The translations under genes and the position numbers were made by a program. From assembly GCA_012841865.1 (NCBI GenBank), contig DUTX01000108.1, positions 1 through 45,809 on the forward strand: a stretch of DNA of 45,809 nucleotides, read 5' to 3'. This document shows, piece after piece, positions 42,778-45,809 of the stretch. The stretch is from Acholeplasmataceae bacterium. Lineage in GTDB: Bacteria > Bacillota_I > Bacilli_A > ML615J-28 > CAG-698. Positions within the stretch are counted from its first letter, which is position 1. Each line of letters begins with the position of its first letter. The notes under the pieces were generated by a model. The model was not told the origin of the DNA. It was given only the letters and a program-made list of their open reading frames with translations, and did no database searches.

Positions 42778-43771
42778 AAATGCTTTTGTTTTTATATATT
42801 TCTCTGACTTTTGTTTCGATTTCCTTGCTAAGGTTGGGGTTGTTTTTTAAGTACTCTTTTACATTTTCCCGACCTTGGCCAAGCTTCTCATCATTGTATG
42901 AAAACCAAGAACCGCTTTTATTAATTATATCATTCGCAACAGCAAGGTCTAATAATTCGCCTTCCCGAGAAATTCCTTTTCCGTAAATCAAATCAACTTC
43001 AACGGCTTTAAAGGGAGGGGCTACTTTATTCTTTACCACCCGTACCCGGGTAAGGTTGCCGATAATCTCGGTGCCTTTCTTAACAGCATCTATTCTTCTG
43101 ATGTCAAGGCGAATCGTCGAATAAAATTTCAATGCCCTTCCGCCGGATGTTGTCTCGGGAGATCCGAAAAGAACTCCGACCTTTTCTCTGATTTGGTTTA
43201 TAAAGATGGCAATTGAATTTGTTTTTGAAATCGCTCCGCTTAACTTACGCATAGCCTGCGACATCAAGCGAGCTTGCATTCCGATATGTGAATCCCCCAT
43301 ATCGCCGTCAATTTCAACCTTCGGAACCAAAGCAGCAACCGAGTCTATGACAATGACATCAATAGCATTACTGCGAATTAAATGTTCCGCAATTTCCAAG
43401 GCTTGCTCACCTGTATCAGGTTGAGAGATAATCAGATTATTGACATCGACGCCGAGATTCTTTGCATAGTTGGGATCCAAAGCATGTTCGGCATCAATAA
43501 AGGCCGCATAACCGCCGGCTTTTTGAGCTTCCGCAATCGCCAGCAAAGCAAAAGTAGTCTTACCGCTACTTTCAGGACCATATATTTCTATTATCCTTCC
43601 TTTTGGATAACCGCCGACACCTAAAGCCATGTCTAGAGAAATTGATCCTGAAGAGATGACTTCCATATCCCCCAAAGATTTTTCCCCTAACTTCATTATT
43701 GAGCCTTTTCCAAATTGCTTTTCAATTTGTTTAAAAGCATCCTCTAAAGCTTTCATTTTTTCTTCAGCCAT
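42776..43771 (-). CDS. recA: Recombinase A
   Basis: Strand-exchange ATPase and LexA co-protease; 331 residues, slightly short at the acidic C-terminus. Walker [10 protein letters not shown], Walker [11 protein letters not shown], loop 1 and 2 regions ([46 protein letters not shown]) are canonical. It follows pgsA by 9 bp; cinA, which lies between them in Bacillus, is absent. No LexA-type box was recognised in the pgsA promoter. Confidence 0.98.
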   Translation of the reverse strand: MAEEKMKALEDAFKQIEKQFGKGSIMKLGEKSLGDMEVISSGSISLDMALGVGGYPKGRIIEIYGPESSGKTTFALLAIAEAQKAGGYAAFIDAEHALDPNYAKNLGVDVNNLIISQPDTGEQALEIAEHLIRSNAIDVIVIDSVAALVPKVEIDGDMGDSHIGMQARLMSQAMRKLSGAISKTNSIAIFINQIREKVGVLFGSPETTSGGRALKFYSTIRLDIRRIDAVKKGTEIIGNLTRVRVVKNKVAPPFKAVEVDLIYGKGISREGELLDLAVANDIINKSGSWFSYNDEKLGQGRENVKEYLKNNPNLSKEIETKVREIYKNKSI

Positions 43772-43780
43772 TTTTACTCC

Positions 43781-44395
43781 TTATTTACTTCTTAAAATTA
43801 TTTCTTTATTTTTTACAAAGTAATCAATTCCGGATACTAAAGTGAGCACACCCGCTAAGCTAATCATCACTAAGCCTGCAATTTCACCAGCCAAATCTCC
43901 TAAGAGCGTAAACGGATACTTATTAACCAAAAGAAGAATTATTGTTAACATTTGCGTTACGGTTTTGGCTTTTCCGAGTTTACTAGCTGCAATTACAAGT
44001 TTGTTGTCAAGAGCAAGCAACCTGATTCCGGTAACCATAAACTCCCTGGCTAAAATAATAGTAATTACAAACCCTAGATTAAAACCAAAAGCTTGGAACC
44101 TTCCTCTTTCCAACAAATAGATTAGTGCTGTTAAAACTAAGAGCTTATCAGCAAGGGGATCCATAAACTTTCCGAAATCGGTTATTAAATTATGCTTTCT
44201 GGCAAGATAACCATCAAGAAAATCAGTAAAGGATGCCAGAGCAAAAATTATCAAGATTAATAAATTTTCTAATGTGATTTTTGAGCCTACAGGCCCAAAA
44301 ACAATTTTTTCCGAAAAAATCGGAATTAAAGAAACAATGATTATAAGCGGAATCGCAAAAATACGCGCAATAGTCAGCTTATTAGGCAAATTCAT
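43781..44395 (-). CDS. pgsA: CDP-diacylglycerol-glycerol-3-phosphate 3-phosphatidyltransferase
   Basis: Membrane enzyme making phosphatidylglycerophosphate from CDP-diacylglycerol (product of CdsA); 204 residues, about five membrane segments. The CDP-alcohol phosphotransferase motif is complete: DFLDGYLARKHNLITDFGKFMDPLADK. N-terminal NLPNKLTIARIFAIP is typical. First gene of the pgsA-recA unit. Confidence 0.96.
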   Translation of the reverse strand: MNLPNKLTIARIFAIPLIIIVSLIPIFSEKIVFGPVGSKITLENLLILIIFALASFTDFLDGYLARKHNLITDFGKFMDPLADKLLVLTALIYLLERGRFQAFGFNLGFVITIILAREFMVTGIRLLALDNKLVIAASKLGKAKTVTQMLTIILLLVNKYPFTLLGDLAGEIAGLVMISLAGVLTLVSGIDYFVKNKEIILRSK

Positions 44396-44426
44396 AATTA
44401 TACTCCATTAACTATACTATATCATA

Positions 44427-44455
44427 ATTATACTATAAAACACTTTGTTAGTAAA
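44427..44455 (-). promoter_or_regulatory. pgsA-recA promoter
   Basis: TTTACT (44455-44450), 17-bp spacer, TATAAT (44432-44427) on the minus strand; the -35 is 4 bp past the stop of the flavoprotein gene. Confidence 0.65.
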
Positions 44456-44458
44456 CTA

Positions 44459-45610
44459 CTATAATTTTTTTTCAAAATGTTTTAAAATTGCATCTGCTGC
44501 TATTATACCGCTTACCCAAGCAAAGTGTAAATTATAACCACCGCATTCTCCGTCAACATCTAAAACCTCACCGATAATAAATAAGTCTTTGTTTAACTTT
44601 GAAGAAAAATCATAATTTATCTCATTGATATTAATACCACCAAGGGTTATTTGCGCATTTGAAAAACTATATTTTCCGACAACTTCATACTCTAAGTTAT
44701 GAATTAGCTTTGCAACATCAAAAAGGTTTTGATGCTTAGATCTCTTTAGGATTTCATAAACTAACATTTTTGGAAAAATTCCGAGCAAAACATTCTCCAG
44801 ATCTTTATCTTTAGTTAGTTCCTTTAAAATAGGAAGAATCTCAGTGTTTGGAAACAAATCCAAACTGATGATACTTTCAGGTTGAGCATAACGAGAGAGA
44901 TTTAGAGACAAAACCCCCGATAATCCTTGTTCTTTAAAGAGCATTTCTCCTTCTTCTTCATGAAGGATTTTATCGTTATGGATTACTCGGGCTTTACATT
45001 TAATTTTAATTCCCCGCAAACTGCTTAGATTTTCTTTTGTTTTTAGCGGAACCAAACCGGGTTCCAAAGCAGTTTTTGTATGGTTTAGCTTTTTTAACAA
45101 TTCATAACCATTTGTTTTTTCTTGAGCAAGCGAACCTGTAGCAACAATAACAAAATCAGATTCAAAAATATCGTTTTCTGTTTTTACAACAAATCCGTCC
45201 GTTATAAAAATTTCTTTCACTTCCTGATTGCATCTAACATCAATCTGATATTTATTTAAAGCTTGCAGAAAAACTTCTAAAACTGTGGTTGCATATTCGC
45301 TGTAAGGATAAAGTCGTTTAAAAGAATCGGCTCTTAGAATTAAACCTAGTTTTTGGAAAAAGTCTACTAAATCATTTACTGAAAACTTCCGTAAACAAGA
45401 ACTTAAAAACTGAGGTTGATTATAATGATCCGAGCTCATATTTAGATTACTGATATTACATCTTCCATTCCCAGTTTTTAATATTTTCTTACCAATCCGA
45501 GGATTTTGTTCTAGAAGCAAAACCTTTAAATCAGGGTTTTCCATTTTTAATCTGAGGGCAGAAATGATGCCTGATGCTCCGCCTCCAACAATGATTATAT
45601 TTCTTTTCAT
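44459..45610 (-). CDS. HI0933/YhiN-family FAD-dependent oxidoreductase
   Basis: 383 residues. N-terminal FAD dinucleotide fold NIIIVGGGASGIISALRL, the family hallmark GKKILKTGNGRCNISN, ATGSLAQEKTNGYELL, and the C-terminal LFIIGEVLDVDGECGGYNLHFAWVSG that closes the FAD site. Function of most members is unsettled (one gut homologue, BaiN, is linked to bile-acid dehydroxylation), so no specific reaction is claimed. Ends immediately before the pgsA promoter. Confidence 0.9.
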   Translation of the reverse strand: MKRNIIIVGGGASGIISALRLKMENPDLKVLLLEQNPRIGKKILKTGNGRCNISNLNMSSDHYNQPQFLSSCLRKFSVNDLVDFFQKLGLILRADSFKRLYPYSEYATTVLEVFLQALNKYQIDVRCNQEVKEIFITDGFVVKTENDIFESDFVIVATGSLAQEKTNGYELLKKLNHTKTALEPGLVPLKTKENLSSLRGIKIKCKARVIHNDKILHEEEGEMLFKEQGLSGVLSLNLSRYAQPESIISLDLFPNTEILPILKELTKDKDLENVLLGIFPKMLVYEILKRSKHQNLFDVAKLIHNLEYEVVGKYSFSNAQITLGGININEINYDFSSKLNKDLFIIGEVLDVDGECGGYNLHFAWVSGIIAADAILKHFEKKL

Positions 45611-45638
45611 ATCAATCTCCGTTATCTAAATTACATTT

Positions 45639-45667
45639 ATTTTAACATAAGCCTTTTTTCTTTGCAA
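45639..45667 (-). promoter_or_regulatory. Promoter for the flavoprotein gene
   Basis: TTGCAA (45667-45662), 17-bp spacer, TAAAAT (45644-45639) on the minus strand. Confidence 0.6.
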
Positions 45668-45690
45668 TTAAAAATGGTGCTAAGCACCAT
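45666..45690 (-). terminator. Orphan minus-strand terminator near the right end
   Basis: ATGGTGC / GCACCAT perfect 7-pair hairpin with a 3-base loop, then TTTTTAATT on the minus strand. It should end a minus-strand gene lying to the right, beyond the window. Confidence 0.75.
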
Positions 45691-45696
45691 TCAGCC

Positions 45697-45809
45697 TGAT
45701 GACAAAGTGCCTTTGCAAAACATTTAAACAAGGCACTTTTATTTTCGTCCCACATTAGTATTAAAAATACGCATAAATCGTTATAATACAAGGTTATATC
45801 ATATGAAAA
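45697..45809. repeat. Right copy of 113-bp terminal direct repeat
   Basis: Identical to 1-113 and in the same orientation, ending exactly at the last base of the window. See the left copy for its content. Confidence 0.95.

Noticed and set aside
1-45809. Plasmid, phage or integrative element suggested by the matching ends
   Set aside because: No replication, partition, packaging or transfer genes; the content is core chromosomal housekeeping. xerC at 10347-11261 sits beside trmFO as in Bacillus and is not a phage integrase.
1-45809. CRISPR arrays, tRNA or rRNA genes
   Set aside because: No regularly spaced repeats and no cloverleaf or rRNA-like sequence were noticed in any gap. A covariance-model scan would settle small RNAs.

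Overview
The window reads as chromosomal DNA of an AT-rich, anaerobic, spore-forming member of the Bacilli (low-GC Firmicutes), probably an uncultured lineage near the Mollicutes / Turicibacter / Haloplasma / Erysipelotrichia part of the tree. The basis: gene order follows Bacillus in several blocks (rpsB-tsf-pyrH-frr-uppS-cdsA-dxr-rseP-proS; trmFO-xerC; polA-mutM-coaE-dnaB-dnaI; pgsA-recA-rny-ymdB-spoVS and miaB-cotE). TGA is a stop (for example 11248-11250 and 38456-38458), isoprenoids come from the MEP pathway (dxr), rubrerythrin points to anaerobic life, and CotE, SpoVS, two LysM proteins without signal peptides and a small Tyr/Pro/Phe/Arg protein point to endospores. The exact lineage cannot be fixed from sequence reading alone.

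Layout. 1-9862: a minus-strand translation / lipid-precursor block (proS to rpsB) with a rubrerythrin gene and its own promoter placed between frr and uppS. 9876-14857: dut-xerC-trmFO, a LysM protein, a TPR protein and a CPBP membrane protease. 14937-24258: thrS under a T-box, the primosome loaders dnaI/dnaB, an unknown 121-residue protein, coaE, mutM, a nitroreductase and polA. 24344-31359: accessory genes (VanY-type carboxypeptidase, small coat-like protein, GH2 glycosidase, ribU under an FMN riboswitch, a NatAB-like exporter, a DUF362/ferredoxin protein). 31419-37727: LysM/Tyr-Pro protein, cotE, miaB, a uridine-kinase-like protein, a lipoprotein serine protease coupled to a GNAT enzyme, spoVS and ymdB. 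37741-40609: a plus-strand three-gene module. 40927-45610: rny, recA, pgsA and a HI0933-type flavoprotein.

The most novel-looking part is the module at 37849-40609, which separates ymdB from rny and runs against both. It encodes an ECF-type sigma factor, a single-pass membrane protein whose start overlaps the sigma stop codon (probable anti-sigma factor/sensor), and a secreted zinc metalloprotease. The ectodomain of the membrane protein and the N-terminal domain of the protease align without gaps over about 60 positions, so they are homologous. I read this as a self-contained cell-surface signalling unit in which a sensor and a secreted protease carry the same domain, possibly of the NTR/TIMP-like type. 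Function is inference.

Other points worth attention: a prolyl-tRNA synthetase with no editing domain, an UppS with changes at two normally invariant active-site positions, a palindrome over the -10 of the rubrerythrin promoter, and a perfect 113-bp direct repeat at the two ends of the window that suggests an assembly-related or repeat-bounded end.

Most promoters found are sigma-A type with a 17-bp spacer and most transcription units end in clear hairpin-plus-T-tract terminators. No tRNA, rRNA, CRISPR array, complete insertion sequence or prophage was seen.
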